NCBI GenBank assembly: GCA_021108325.1
Contig: JAIORB010000126.1
Span: forward strand, 1 to 37,474
From: Bacteroidales bacterium
Lineage (GTDB): Bacteria; Bacteroidota; Bacteroidia; Bacteroidales; UBA12077
DNA length: 37,474 nucleotides
Direction of reading: 5' to 3'
The translations under genes were made by a program, and so were the position numbers. This document shows, piece after piece, positions 19,136 through 28,520 of the stretch; within the stretch, counting starts at the first letter, position 1, and every line of letters begins with the position of its first letter. Under the pieces are notes generated by a model. It did no database searches. It was not told the DNA's origin and saw only the letters and a list, made by a program, of their open reading frames with translations.

Positions 19136-20116
19136 TTATTGACACTTCAAAACCTGTTCAATTTGATATTTTGCTGATGCTTCATAATCTCCTTTGCTAG
19201 CTTTTTTATAAGCATCACAAGCGGCAGTAGTGTCGCTTTTACCGTAATGCGAATTACCTAACTCATAATATATTTTAGCATCTTTAGTAGTACCTGCATC
19301 ACCAAAAAGTTCTAACGATTTGTTACCAGCTTCAATTGCTGCATCCCATTTTGATTGCTTATTATAAATAACTGCCAATTGATAATAAATATCGGTATCA
19401 ACATCTTTATATTCCATTAAAGTATTAAAATATTTTTCCGCATCGCTATATTTTTCTGCTTTAACTGCATTAGCTCCGGCAACTAAATAAAAGTTTCCTG
19501 CCAATTGTTTTGCTGTTCCTTCTGATTTTGTGTCTTTTTTAGTTACAGCAGCATTTATTGCATTATCTATTGCTTCTTTAAAGTTAGGCTCATCTTTTTG
19601 ATCTTTATAAACCTGTGCTTTTCTTACATATGACATAGGGTATTTAGGATCTAACTCTATTGACTTATCTAAAGCTTCTAAAGCAGCTGCATAATCTTTA
19701 GCTTTAAGCAAACCTGCTCCTTTAGCATAATATAACTTAGGTATTGTTCCTTTTGCTTTTTTAAGCATCTTAGCATCTTCATAAGTTTCTGAATATTCTT
19801 TTAAAGTTTCAAAAGCAGCAATTGACTCGTCATATTTTTTTTCTTTGTAAAGTCCAATCGCATATTTATATTGCATATTTGGAATTTGTGTTACGGCAGT
19901 GACCCTGTTTTCATTTTCTGGCTCACCTAATTCATCATAAATGCTAATACATTGTTTAAACGATTCAATGGCACCTAAGTAATCTTTTGCCTGTGATTTT
20001 GCAACTCCATCTTTTAAAGCATCAACGGCTTCTGTTGCTGTTTGTGCATTTACATTAACCGCAAAACCCATTATAATAATCATTGCAGCTATTCTACTCA
20101 AAGTTTTCAATTTCAT
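19136..20116 (-). CDS. Exported tetratricopeptide-repeat (TPR) protein
   Basis: A 326-residue protein with a Sec signal peptide (residues 1-24, ending VNVNAQ). The rest is a run of TPR helix pairs, for example YAAALEALDKSIELDPKYP at about 141-160, KYDESIAAFETLKEYSE near 94, and KWDAAIEAGNKSLELFGD near 257, giving six or more repeats. TPR proteins are protein-interaction scaffolds; this one is probably periplasmic or held at the outer membrane, with no catalytic domain. It is flanked downstream by terminators and upstream by about 165 bp of AT-rich DNA, so it is probably monocistronic. The partner cannot be inferred. Confidence 0.88.
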   Translation of the reverse strand: MKLKTLSRIAAMIIIMGFAVNVNAQTATEAVDALKDGVAKSQAKDYLGAIESFKQCISIYDELGEPENENRVTAVTQIPNMQYKYAIGLYKEKKYDESIAAFETLKEYSETYEDAKMLKKAKGTIPKLYYAKGAGLLKAKDYAAALEALDKSIELDPKYPMSYVRKAQVYKDQKDEPNFKEAIDNAINAAVTKKDTKSEGTAKQLAGNFYLVAGANAVKAEKYSDAEKYFNTLMEYKDVDTDIYYQLAVIYNKQSKWDAAIEAGNKSLELFGDAGTTKDAKIYYELGNSHYGKSDTTAACDAYKKASKGDYEASAKYQIEQVLKCQ

Positions 20117-20282
20117 GGTAATAAATTTTAGTTATATGATTAAGTTTATCGTTAATTTTTTCGGCTCTAAAAGTATAAAATAGAAGTAAATAATAAAATT
20201 ATTTTCAAATTTAATTTGTTACATATATCAATTAATAACAATATGTTGCGTTATTTTGTTTGTGTACTTGCTGTTTTTACTA

Positions 20283-20915
20283 TTATTTTCCTAGTTTATA
20301 TAAAACTTGATTTTCAGTAAAATCAATTTTTATAATATTTAATACTATAAGATTAACTAAAATTGTTTCTGCTTTATACTTAGTTAAATTTGCCAATTTT
20401 CTGAATTTTGAAAAAGTAATGCTTTGATTTTCTTGCAGATAATCAAAAATTATTTTTTCGGGTTCATCATATCTAATCAAAATACCTTTCCCAAACTTTT
20501 TCTTATTCCATGCTTTAAGATATATATTATTAACGATAAGGTTCTCGTCATTTACCCTAATATAAACCTTGTATAGACCATTTTTATCCGGAGCAGTAAT
20601 TAATTTATCTCCGGAAACTCTGGAAATTGTTATTTCAAGGATAGTTTTTCCATTAATTTGCCAGGCTTTTGTTTCAAATTTAATTGCAGGTCTACAATAT
20701 AAATCTGCAGCTGCCTGAACCATGTAAAACTCTTCATCGCCTTGTACTCCTGCAACAGAACCATTATCTCTAACTCCAACAAGGAGTTTTCCCCCATCAG
20801 TATTAGAAAAAGCGGCTAATGATCTGGCAATCTTTTTTGAATCTGTAATAGAATGCTTAAAATCGAGTTGTTGATGCTCACCCTGTTTTATTAAATCGTA
20901 GATATAAGCACTCAT
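20283..20915 (-). CDS. AlbA_2 (Schlafen-type) domain protein with C-terminal winged-helix-like region
   Basis: A 210-residue protein. Residues about 8-125 match the AlbA_2/Schlafen DNA-binding or ATPase-like domain: QLDFKHSITDSKKIARSLAA followed by FSNTDGGKLLVGVRDNGSVAG, the family signature. The C-terminal part (about 150-210) looks like a small winged helix. Members are often called putative transcriptional regulators or ATP-binding proteins; the function is not settled. It is 54 bp downstream of atpG on the same strand with no obvious terminator between, so it may be transcribed with the ATP synthase genes. No membrane segment or signal peptide. Confidence 0.82.
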   Translation of the reverse strand: MSAYIYDLIKQGEHQQLDFKHSITDSKKIARSLAAFSNTDGGKLLVGVRDNGSVAGVQGDEEFYMVQAAADLYCRPAIKFETKAWQINGKTILEITISRVSGDKLITAPDKNGLYKVYIRVNDENLIVNNIYLKAWNKKKFGKGILIRYDEPEKIIFDYLQENQSITFSKFRKLANLTKYKAETILVNLIVLNIIKIDFTENQVLYKLGK

Positions 20916-20969
20916 TGCAAAATATTAAAATTCTGTTTCTAAAATAAAAGTTGAAAAATTATGAAAAAT

Positions 20970-21848
20970 TTACTTACTTAAGGCCTCTGCTCCACCTACA
21001 ATTTCCAGTATTTCATTTGTAATTGCTGCTTGTCGGGCTTTATTATAGGTTAATTGTAAGTCTTTAATTATTGTTGTTGCATTATCTGTTGCTTTGTGCA
21101 TTGCTGTCATTCGAGCACCATATTCAGCTGCCAATGATTCAAGAATAGCTTCATAAAATTGTATTTTTAGAGATTTTGGTATTAACTCTTTTACAATGTA
21201 TTCTTTTGTGGGTTCAAATATATAATCAAAATTCACATTGGATTCAATCTCCTCCGGAAGCTCAATTGGCAAAAATTTATCTGTTGTTAATATCTGAACT
21301 CCCGCATTTTTAAATTTATTATATACAATAACAACCTTGTCGAACTCCTTTTTTACATATCGTTGCATTATATCTTCAATAAGAGTAACAGCGTGTTCAA
21401 AATTTAAGTTATCTAATATTTCATTATTAATCCCTAGAAGCTTAGTGTTTGTTGATTTAAAAAACTCCGTTCCCTTTTTTCCTATTGAGAATACCGATAC
21501 ATTACCTTCTTTGTTTTCGCCAATGTATTCTTCGTTTAACAAAGTTGATACCTGTTTAATTATATTAGCGTTAAATGCACCACACAATCCTTTATTTGAT
21601 GTAATTGCAACAATTAATATTTTATCCGGAATTCCCGTCCGTGAATAAATATGTTCCTCTTCTTTTTCAATGCTTTGATTAATGTTAAATAAAATCTGGT
21701 GTAATTTACCGGCATAAGGCCTCAGATGAATTACAGCATCCTGGGCTTTTTTTAGTTTAGCTGCAGAAACCATCTTCATCGCACTTGTAATTTGCTTTGT
21801 TGATTTTACAGAAGCAATTCGAGTACGTATTTCTTTTAAATTACCCAT
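20970..21848 (-). CDS. atpG: F-type ATP synthase gamma subunit
   Basis: A 292-residue central-stalk subunit. The N-terminal helix IRTRIASVKSTKQITSAMKM, followed by VSAAKLKKAQ, and the C-terminal AITNEILEIVGGAEAL are the two conserved coiled-coil helices that rotate inside the alpha3-beta3 hexamer. Length is normal. It is the last F-type gene on this strand, 12 bp after atpA. The usual atpD (beta) and atpC (epsilon) do not follow and are not elsewhere in the window. Confidence 0.97.
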   Translation of the reverse strand: MGNLKEIRTRIASVKSTKQITSAMKMVSAAKLKKAQDAVIHLRPYAGKLHQILFNINQSIEKEEEHIYSRTGIPDKILIVAITSNKGLCGAFNANIIKQVSTLLNEEYIGENKEGNVSVFSIGKKGTEFFKSTNTKLLGINNEILDNLNFEHAVTLIEDIMQRYVKKEFDKVVIVYNKFKNAGVQILTTDKFLPIELPEEIESNVNFDYIFEPTKEYIVKELIPKSLKIQFYEAILESLAAEYGARMTAMHKATDNATTIIKDLQLTYNKARQAAITNEILEIVGGAEALSK

Positions 21849-21860
21849 TTCTATCTAAAA

Positions 21861-23444
21861 CTAATCTACTTTATATTTTACTGCTACTTCTTTCGCTACA
21901 GTTTCTATTACATTTGTAATCTCATCGGTCAGTTTCCCTGATTTCAATATTTCTAACACTTTTGCATGTTGAATCTCCATCATATCTAAAAAGTCTGACT
22001 CAAATTCTTTCACTTTTTCAACCGGCACATCTTCCAGCAATCCTTTTGTTCCACAATAAATAATTGCAATTTGTTTTTCAACAGGCATTGGAGAATACTG
22101 TCCCTGCTTAAGAATTTCTACATTTTTCGCCCCCTTATCAAGTATTGCCATTGTTGCAGCATCAAGGTCAGAACCAAATTTTGAAAATGCTTCCAGTTCA
22201 CGATATTGTGCCTGATCCAGTTTTAAAGTTCCGGCAACTTTTTTCATTGATTTAATCTGTGCATTTCCTCCAACCCTGGAAACAGAGATACCAACATTAA
22301 TTCCGGGACGAACACCGGAATTAAACAGATCCGATTCCAGAAATATTTGTCCATCGGTAATTGAAATTACATTAGTAGGAATATATGCAGAAACATCACC
22401 TGCTTGTGTTTCTATAATTGGCAAAGCAGTTAAAGAACCTCCTCCCTTCACCTTCCCTTTTAATGATTCGGGCAAATCATTCATTTCAGCTGCAATTTTA
22501 TCTGATTGAATAATTTTCGCAGCACGTTCAAGTAACCTGGAATGTAAATAAAAAACATCTCCGGGATAAGCTTCACGTCCGGGCGGACGACGAAGTAATA
22601 AAGAAACCTCGCGATATGCTACGGCTTGTTTTGAAAGGTCATCATAAACAATTAAAGCTGATCTTCCTGTATCTCTAAAATATTCCCCAATACAAGCACC
22701 TGCAAATGGAGCAAAAAATTGTAATGCAGCAGGATCTGCAGCAGTTGCCATAACTATAACCGTATAATCCATTGCTCCGTGTTTTTCCAGAATATCCGCA
22801 ATATTTGCAACGGTTGATCCTTTTTGTCCAATAGCTACATAAATACAGTAAACCGGCTCTCCTTTATCGTAAAATTCTTTTTGATTAATAATTGCGTCAA
22901 TAGCAATAGCAGTTTTTCCGGTCTGTCGGTCACCAATAATTAATTCTCTTTGCCCGCGACCAATAGGTATCATTGCATCAATTGGCTTAATACCTGTTTG
23001 AATTGGTTCATTTACAGGCTGACGATATATTACACCGGGGGCCTTCCTTTCAAAGGGCATTTCATAAAGCTCTCCGGTAAGAGGTCCTTTGCCATCAATA
23101 GGTTCACCAATGGTATTAATAACTCTTCCCAAAAGACTGTCGCCAACTTTAATGGAAGCTATTCTTTTGGTTCGCTTAACCTGATCTCCTTCTTTAATTT
23201 CTTTGGAAGATCCCAGAAGAACAGTGCCCACATTATCTTCCTCAAGATTAAGAACTATCCCTTTCATTCCGCTTTCAAACTCAATCAATTCATTAGATTG
23301 CACATTGGATAATCCATATATTCTCGCAATACCATCACCTACTTGTAAAACACTACCTACTTCTTCAAGTTCGGAATTTGTTGTAAAGCCTTCTAATTCT
23401 TTCTTTAAAATTCTTGAGACTTCTCCGGGTTTAATTCCAGCCAT
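21861..23444 (-). CDS. atpA: F-type ATP synthase alpha subunit
   Basis: A 527-residue nucleotide-binding, non-catalytic subunit of F1. The P-loop GDRQTGKT is at 171-178, the SIV-region [19 protein letters not shown] is present, and the family signature appears in [19 protein letters not shown] and [15 protein letters not shown]. Length and N-terminus ([14 protein letters not shown]) are normal. It lies between atpH and atpG in the standard order, with an 18-bp gap from atpH. Confidence 0.98.
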   Translation of the reverse strand: MAGIKPGEVSRILKKELEGFTTNSELEEVGSVLQVGDGIARIYGLSNVQSNELIEFESGMKGIVLNLEEDNVGTVLLGSSKEIKEGDQVKRTKRIASIKVGDSLLGRVINTIGEPIDGKGPLTGELYEMPFERKAPGVIYRQPVNEPIQTGIKPIDAMIPIGRGQRELIIGDRQTGKTAIAIDAIINQKEFYDKGEPVYCIYVAIGQKGSTVANIADILEKHGAMDYTVIVMATAADPAALQFFAPFAGACIGEYFRDTGRSALIVYDDLSKQAVAYREVSLLLRRPPGREAYPGDVFYLHSRLLERAAKIIQSDKIAAEMNDLPESLKGKVKGGGSLTALPIIETQAGDVSAYIPTNVISITDGQIFLESDLFNSGVRPGINVGISVSRVGGNAQIKSMKKVAGTLKLDQAQYRELEAFSKFGSDLDAATMAILDKGAKNVEILKQGQYSPMPVEKQIAIIYCGTKGLLEDVPVEKVKEFESDFLDMMEIQHAKVLEILKSGKLTDEITNVIETVAKEVAVKYKVD

Positions 23445-23462
23445 AGCTTATATTTTAATATT

Positions 23463-24026
23463 TTATTTTTTTCTTTTATTATTAAAATCAATGTTTAAAA
23501 ATTGATTTCTAAGTTGTTGAATTTGTCTTGCAACACTTAAATCTAACTGTTTGTCATCAACCTGAATAATCATTCCTCCAATTAATTCTTTATCAACTTT
23601 AGTATTTAATTCAATTATTGAATTAAAAGTTTTCTCTATGGTTTTTTTAATATTTGTTTGATGTGTTCTTGTTAATTCAAATGCTGTTGTTAAAACAGCT
23701 GTTTTAATACCTTTATGTTTATGATAAATTTCAATAAAATCTTTACATATGTTTTTTAAGTGGTTTTCACGCTTGTTTTTAACAATAAGTTGTAAAAGTG
23801 ATAATGAGTATGTATTAATTTTATCTTTAAAAATTTCGTTTAAAAATTTGTTTTTCTTCGATGTTTTTATCACAGGATGCTCTAATAAAATTTTAATATC
23901 TTCATTTTCCTCATACCATTGAAGAATCAGTTCAACATCCTGTTTTATTTCATCAAGCATGTTCTTCTCCTCAGCAAGAAGAAATAAGGACTTTGCATAA
24001 CGTACATTTATTTGACTCTGATACAT
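23463..24026 (-). CDS. atpH: F-type ATP synthase delta subunit (OSCP)
   Basis: A 187-residue peripheral-stalk subunit. RYAKSLFLLAEEKNMLDEI near the N-terminus and the C-terminal KVDKELIGGMIIQVDDKQLD with a following LDLSVARQIQQL-type helix are typical of AtpH, which joins the b-subunit stalk to the top of F1. Position between atpF (14 bp) and atpA (18 bp) confirms it. Confidence 0.95.
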   Translation of the reverse strand: MYQSQINVRYAKSLFLLAEEKNMLDEIKQDVELILQWYEENEDIKILLEHPVIKTSKKNKFLNEIFKDKINTYSLSLLQLIVKNKRENHLKNICKDFIEIYHKHKGIKTAVLTTAFELTRTHQTNIKKTIEKTFNSIIELNTKVDKELIGGMIIQVDDKQLDLSVARQIQQLRNQFLNIDFNNKRKK

Positions 24027-24040
24027 GAATAATTTAAGGG

Positions 24041-24535
24041 TTAATTCAAATCAATGTCTTTAACAAGATCATCAATTAATTTTTTTTGTTTAGATTCATC
24101 TTCAAGTTTTTGCTTTAAAATATTTTCAGCTATATCAACAGACAAGGCTGCAATCTGGTTTTTAATCTCATTAATTACCTTGTTTTTTTCCTGCTCAACA
24201 CTTTGTCTGGCCTCTTTAATAATTTTCTTAGCTTCTAATTTAGCATCTTCACGGGCTTCTTCTATAATATTATTTTTTAATTCTTTAGCCTCTTTAAGCA
24301 GGCTTTCCTTTTCAAGTTTTGCCAGCTGAGTAATTTTTTCATTCCCAAATTCAATTTTAGCCATTTCGTCTTTTGCCCTTTGAGCGGCTAAAAGGCTTTT
24401 GCTGATTGACATCTCGCGATCCCTTAAGGCTTTTAGTATTGGTTTCCAGGCAAACTTTATAAGTATATAAAGCAAGATACTGAAAGAAACAATCATCCAA
24501 AATAATAATCCGAGATCAGGTTTTACCAGTTCCAT
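24041..24535 (-). CDS. atpF: F-type ATP synthase b subunit
   Basis: A 164-residue stator subunit with one N-terminal membrane helix (about 10-30, LLFWMIVSFSILLYILIKFA) and a long charged coiled coil rich in Lys, Glu and Ala up to the C-terminus. The start MELVKPDLGLLFWM is typical for Bacteroidota AtpF. Only one b-type gene is present, as in most heterotrophs. It is separated from atpE by a 66-bp gap containing an intrinsic-terminator-like hairpin. Confidence 0.95.
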   Translation of the reverse strand: MELVKPDLGLLFWMIVSFSILLYILIKFAWKPILKALRDREMSISKSLLAAQRAKDEMAKIEFGNEKITQLAKLEKESLLKEAKELKNNIIEEAREDAKLEAKKIIKEARQSVEQEKNKVINEIKNQIAALSVDIAENILKQKLEDESKQKKLIDDLVKDIDLN

Positions 24536-24554
24536 AATTTCTGATTTAAAAAAT

Positions 24555-24594
24555 TAAAAAACTTTACAGGCAGCCAACCGCTGCTCTGTAAAGT
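24555..24594 (-). terminator. Intrinsic-terminator-like hairpin inside the F operon, after atpE
   Basis: ACTTTACAG (24561-24569) pairs with CTGTAAAGT (24586-24594), extended by GCAGC (24570-24574) and GCTGC (24580-24584) with one bulged base and a 5-base loop. Reading on the minus strand the stem runs directly into TTTTTTAATTTTTTAAA. It lies between the atpE stop and the atpF start, so it could partly terminate transcription or protect the 3' end of an atpB-atpE message. Confidence 0.75.
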
Positions 24595-24601
24595 AAAATC
24601 C

Positions 24602-24859
24602 TTATACAAATAAAATAAGGAAACAAACAACAATTGCAAAGAAAGCAACCCCTTCAATAAGTGCAGCAGCAACAATCATATTTGACCTGATATCGCCTGC
24701 TGCCTCTGGTTGTCGGGCAATAGATTCCATCGCAGATATTCCGATTTTGCTAATACCCATGGAAGCAGCAAAAGCAGCAAAAGCAGCACCAAAACCCGCT
24801 GCAGTTTTAGAAATAGCTACACCTTCAATTGCAAGTAAAATAATTCCTAAAGTAGACAT
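24602..24859 (-). CDS. atpE: F-type ATP synthase c subunit (rotor ring)
   Basis: An 85-residue two-helix proteolipid. Helix 1 is the Gly/Ala-rich KTAAGFGAAFAAFAASMGIS, the polar loop is ARQPEAAG (R49-Q50-P51), and helix 2 is NMIVAAALIEGVAFFAIVVC with the ion-carrying carboxylate E69. The residues after E69 are G-V-A rather than the S/T-containing set of Na+-type c subunits, and helix 1 lacks the matching Gln at the expected place, so H+ coupling is predicted. ATG 24859 gives the normal length; a longer in-frame extension to 24952 would overlap atpB and has no counterpart in the family. The protein has no internal duplication. Confidence 0.95.
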   Translation of the reverse strand: MSTLGIILLAIEGVAISKTAAGFGAAFAAFAASMGISKIGISAMESIARQPEAAGDIRSNMIVAAALIEGVAFFAIVVCFLILFV

Positions 24860-24893
24860 AATATTAATTTTAATGGTGAATATAATTTTTATT

Positions 24894-26003
24894 TCAATGA
24901 TCTTCTTCTGATGCCATTCCAAAATAAATAGCTGACAAAATTGTAAATACATAAGCCTGAATAAAAGCTACAAGTATTTCAAGAATAGACATAAATATTG
25001 CAAATAGAACGGATACAGGAGAAACAGCCATTCCTAAGCCGGGACTCATCTTTCCAAAAATAAATATCAAACTAAAAAATCCTAAAACAATAATATGTCC
25101 TGCAGAAATATTCGCAAACAAACGAATCATCAGAACAAATGGTTTAATAAATACTCCAAATAGTTCAATAAAAGGAATCAGGGGAAGTGGTAATTTTAGC
25201 CACCACGGAACTCCCGGTGTATTAAATATATGACTCCAATAATTTTTATTCCCGGTTATGGTTGTAATAAAAAAAGTGAAAAGTGCTAAAGCCATTGTTA
25301 CTGTAATATTTCCGGTAACATTTGCTCCACCGGGGAATAAAGGAACAAGACCAAGCAGGTTGTTCAATAATATAAAAAAGAATATAGTTAACAAAAACGG
25401 AGTAAATCTCTCGTAATGCTTTTCGCCAATACTTGACCTCGCAACATCATCTCGAATAAATAAAATTAATGGTTCAAATAATGATTGTAATCCCTTTGGT
25501 GGCAATCCTTCTCTTTTTTTATAGGAGTTTGCAACAGATACAAAAATAAATATTAGAAAAATACAGCTAAATAAAATGGCTGTAACATTTTTAGTAATTG
25601 AAATATCGAGAGGGCGGGCAACAAACTCTCCATGACTATTTACTTCAATAATTTTATTTTTATAATCACCCTCATGTGCAATTTTAAATCCGTGGTAAGT
25701 ATGCCCATGGTCTAATTTAAACGACCAAAAAGAAATAAATCCTTTAGTTTTACTATATAAAATAACCGGTAAAGGAATTGCTACATGGTGTCCTTTATAT
25801 GAATACAAATGCCATCCGTAACTATCTCTAATATGGTCGAAAATAAAATCGCCCGGATTAAATCCTTCTTTTTCATGTTCTTCGTTATGCTCTTGTGGAT
25901 GTTCAGGATCCTTTTCTGCAGGATTATCATTTGCAAATATGTTTTCCTGATTAAAAATCAATATTGCAATAACAAATGTAATATTTAAAAGGATTTTATA
26001 CAT
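24894..26003 (-). CDS. atpB: F-type ATP synthase a subunit with long periplasmic N-terminal extension
   Basis: A 369-residue stator subunit, about 100 longer than E. coli AtpB. A signal peptide (1-24, ending NIFAN) is followed by a His/Glu-rich periplasmic extension (ending near 130, with EKDPEHPQEHNEEHEKEG near 31), which I recall as usual in Bacteroidota. The membrane domain has about five helices. The essential arginine is R294 in PFVLMIRLFANISAGH, facing the c-ring glutamate. The C-terminal helix has QAYVFTILSAIYF. It is the first F-type gene, after the terminator that ends the V-type operon, with 34 bp to atpE. Confidence 0.95.
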   Translation of the reverse strand: MYKILLNITFVIAILIFNQENIFANDNPAEKDPEHPQEHNEEHEKEGFNPGDFIFDHIRDSYGWHLYSYKGHHVAIPLPVILYSKTKGFISFWSFKLDHGHTYHGFKIAHEGDYKNKIIEVNSHGEFVARPLDISITKNVTAILFSCIFLIFIFVSVANSYKKREGLPPKGLQSLFEPLILFIRDDVARSSIGEKHYERFTPFLLTIFFFILLNNLLGLVPLFPGGANVTGNITVTMALALFTFFITTITGNKNYWSHIFNTPGVPWWLKLPLPLIPFIELFGVFIKPFVLMIRLFANISAGHIIVLGFFSLIFIFGKMSPGLGMAVSPVSVLFAIFMSILEILVAFIQAYVFTILSAIYFGMASEEDH

Positions 26004-26024
26004 ACTACAAAGATTGTATACTTA

Positions 26025-26032
26025 CAAATTTA
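26025..26032 (-). promoter_or_regulatory. Candidate -7 box for the F-type operon
   Basis: CAAATTTA on the plus strand is TAAATTTG on the minus strand, matching the Bacteroidota -7 consensus TAnnTTTG. It lies about 22 bp upstream of the atpB start and downstream of the V-operon terminator. No good TTTG -33 box is at the usual spacing, so this is only a weak candidate. Confidence 0.3.
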
Positions 26033-26065
26033 TGCAATAAAAAGCAAAAATGTTAATTGATGTTA

Positions 26066-26100
26066 TAAAAAAAGGCAGTGCAATCAGATTTACACTGCCT
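26066..26100 (-). terminator. Rho-independent terminator of the V-type ATPase operon
   Basis: AGGCAGTG (26073-26080) and CACTGCCT (26093-26100) form a perfect 8-bp stem with an additional inner AATC/GATT pairing. On the minus strand the stem is followed by TTTTTTTATAA. It is the best terminator between ntpK and atpB. Confidence 0.8.
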
Positions 26101-26144
26101 CCTCATACGAAAAAATATAATTATTGTTTCTTGAGTATGGCTAA

Positions 26145-26204
26145 AAACCCTGCCAGAGTTTCTTTTGTTAAAATTCTAAATTATATAAAACTCTGGCAGG
26201 GTTT
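26145..26204. repeat. 17-bp perfect inverted repeat downstream of ntpK
   Basis: AAACCCTGCCAGAGTTT (26145-26161) and AAACTCTGGCAGGGTTT (26188-26204) are perfect reverse complements with a 26-base AT-rich loop. No U-run follows on the minus strand. It could be an mRNA 3'-end stabiliser or a dispersed Bacteroidota intergenic palindrome. It sits 38 bp after the ntpK stop. Confidence 0.65.
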
Positions 26205-26241
26205 GATAATCCAAATTTATTCTTTTATACCAGGCTCTTTC

Positions 26242-26718
<477 letters not shown>

Positions 26719-26738
26719 CTATTAATTTTATTTATTTT

Positions 26739-28520
26739 CTATTTTGAAAAAGGTTTATATTGTTTACCGCCTCCAACAAAGCCGGCGTTTTTATAAAATT
26801 CTACAAACGTTAAACGTAATGGATGTACAATTGCTCCTAAACTAGCAAGAAAAATATTCAATCCATGCCCGATTACTAAAATAATAATAAATGGAATATA
26901 ACTCAAAAAACTGCCTCCTAAAACCTGAGCTGCTATCTGGTTAAACACAAGTCCTAAAATCGCACTTGAAATTCCTAATGCAAACAATCGGATGTACGAT
27001 AACAAATCACCAAATACTCCGGTAAGCATATTATATACATCGTAAAGCCCTGAGAAAATACTTATTATCATATTCTTTTCTGGATTTGCAAATAACAAAA
27101 TCGTTGCAAAACTTAAGCCCAGTCCGATCTTTTTTACAATAGCAAAGCTTTCAATATTTACACCTGCTTGTTCAAGACCCATAAATGTTCCGAAAGTTAA
27201 GATTAAAAAAATCCAGCCAATGGTTGACAATCCATACTTTAGTCCGCCCAGTTTGATTTGGTTTGCTGCTTTAATACACATTCCGTAAAATATCTGCAAT
27301 CCACCAATTGCTATTGATAACCAGAATAATTTTAATGGCTCAAGGATAATCTGTTTCAAAGGATAGGTTTCCATTTTAACCAGCTCAATACCAAAGAATG
27401 TTCCCGAAACTAAGCCCATTAAAATTGTTGCAACACCCAGATAAGACGCCAAAGTAAGAATTGGCTTTAATTGTTTACTTGCTTTTCTTCTAAAGATTAA
27501 TGTTGCAATAAGAATAAATAATCCGTATCCGGTATCACCTACACAAAATCCAAAAAACAACATAAAGAACGGAGCAAAAAATGGCGTTAAATCCAGTTCG
27601 TTATAATCAGGTAATGAGAATAAGTCACCAATTGGCTCGAACAACCTCGAAAATTTATTATTCTTAAGTTTGATTGGCACCTTGTCTTCTCTTTCTGGCT
27701 GAGCAGATATGAAATAAACATTTTGTTCTTCAAGGAACTTTTCAAGATCTTCTTTTTGCTCTTGTGGAATCCATCCTTCAAGAAACATCACCTTCTCTTC
27801 TGCTTGTTTTTCAGTATGATTAATTGCTAAATCAAAATCGGTCTCTTCCTGTAATTTCTTGCGCGTATCTTTTAAAATATCCTGATATTTAATTGCATAC
27901 TCATCAAAAATAATCTCAATTTCTTCTAACCTATTTTTACCGGCTTCATCTTTTGCGAGAAGTTCCGATAAAGTTTGTTCAGGTAATTTTATTTCTTCTG
28001 CATCAATATCAATTGGATTTGCCCCTCTTTGGAAAGCAACTATATAAGCATGTCCGTATCTAATACTGACAATATCAAGTGGATATTTATCTTTCCATTC
28101 AGGATTAAATTTCTTCTCGTTACAAACAAAAAACCGTAATTTAATGTGATGTTTCGCAAATTTTTCGTGCATCTCTGGAGTAAAATCGCCCCAGGGCTCA
28201 GCTTTTTGAATTTCTTTGTTCAGACTAAGCTGTTCCTGCTCAATAGCCGTAATTTCATCAGAAAGATTTTTGATTTTTTCAACCAATTCTAATCCATCCA
28301 TTTCAGATTTTTCAGCAAATTCTTCCTGATTTTTATTTTTCAGAAACTTTAAGGCTTTATTTAATTCACTGATTTGGTGCAACGACAATTTGATATTTTC
28401 ATCTATATCTTTCTTTTTTTCTATAATATGAAGCACGCCCAGCTCCTGAAGTTTTTCAAGAAAAGGGATATACTCCTTGTGATAGATTAAAAAAGAATAT
28501 TTCATCATTGGAATAATCAT
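26739..28520 (-). CDS. ntpI: V-type ATPase I (a) subunit
   Basis: A 593-residue stator subunit. The N-terminal half (about 1-320) is a cytoplasmic domain of alternating coiled-coil and alpha/beta segments that binds the peripheral stalks. The C-terminal half has about seven or eight membrane helices, starting near FFAPFFMLFFGFCVGDTGYG. The essential arginine is R511 in LLSYIRLFALGISSAILG, the half-channel residue facing the K-ring glutamate. The start MIIPMMKYSFLIYHKEY is typical of bacterial forms and overlaps the ntpD stop by one base. Confidence 0.95.
   Translation of the reverse strand: MIIPMMKYSFLIYHKEYIPFLEKLQELGVLHIIEKKKDIDENIKLSLHQISELNKALKFLKNKNQEEFAEKSEMDGLELVEKIKNLSDEITAIEQEQLSLNKEIQKAEPWGDFTPEMHEKFAKHHIKLRFFVCNEKKFNPEWKDKYPLDIVSIRYGHAYIVAFQRGANPIDIDAEEIKLPEQTLSELLAKDEAGKNRLEEIEIIFDEYAIKYQDILKDTRKKLQEETDFDLAINHTEKQAEEKVMFLEGWIPQEQKEDLEKFLEEQNVYFISAQPEREDKVPIKLKNNKFSRLFEPIGDLFSLPDYNELDLTPFFAPFFMLFFGFCVGDTGYGLFILIATLIFRRKASKQLKPILTLASYLGVATILMGLVSGTFFGIELVKMETYPLKQIILEPLKLFWLSIAIGGLQIFYGMCIKAANQIKLGGLKYGLSTIGWIFLILTFGTFMGLEQAGVNIESFAIVKKIGLGLSFATILLFANPEKNMIISIFSGLYDVYNMLTGVFGDLLSYIRLFALGISSAILGLVFNQIAAQVLGGSFLSYIPFIIILVIGHGLNIFLASLGAIVHPLRLTFVEFYKNAGFVGGGKQYKPFSK

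Noticed and set aside
23203..23505. Plus-strand ORFs antisense to atpA, atpF, the efflux adaptor and other genes
   Set aside because: They are shadows of strong, family-matching genes on the other strand and have no recognisable features of their own.
24602..24952. A longer 116-residue atpE
   Set aside because: The extension overlaps atpB and adds a charged, unconserved N-terminus. The ATG at 24859 gives the normal 85-residue c subunit.
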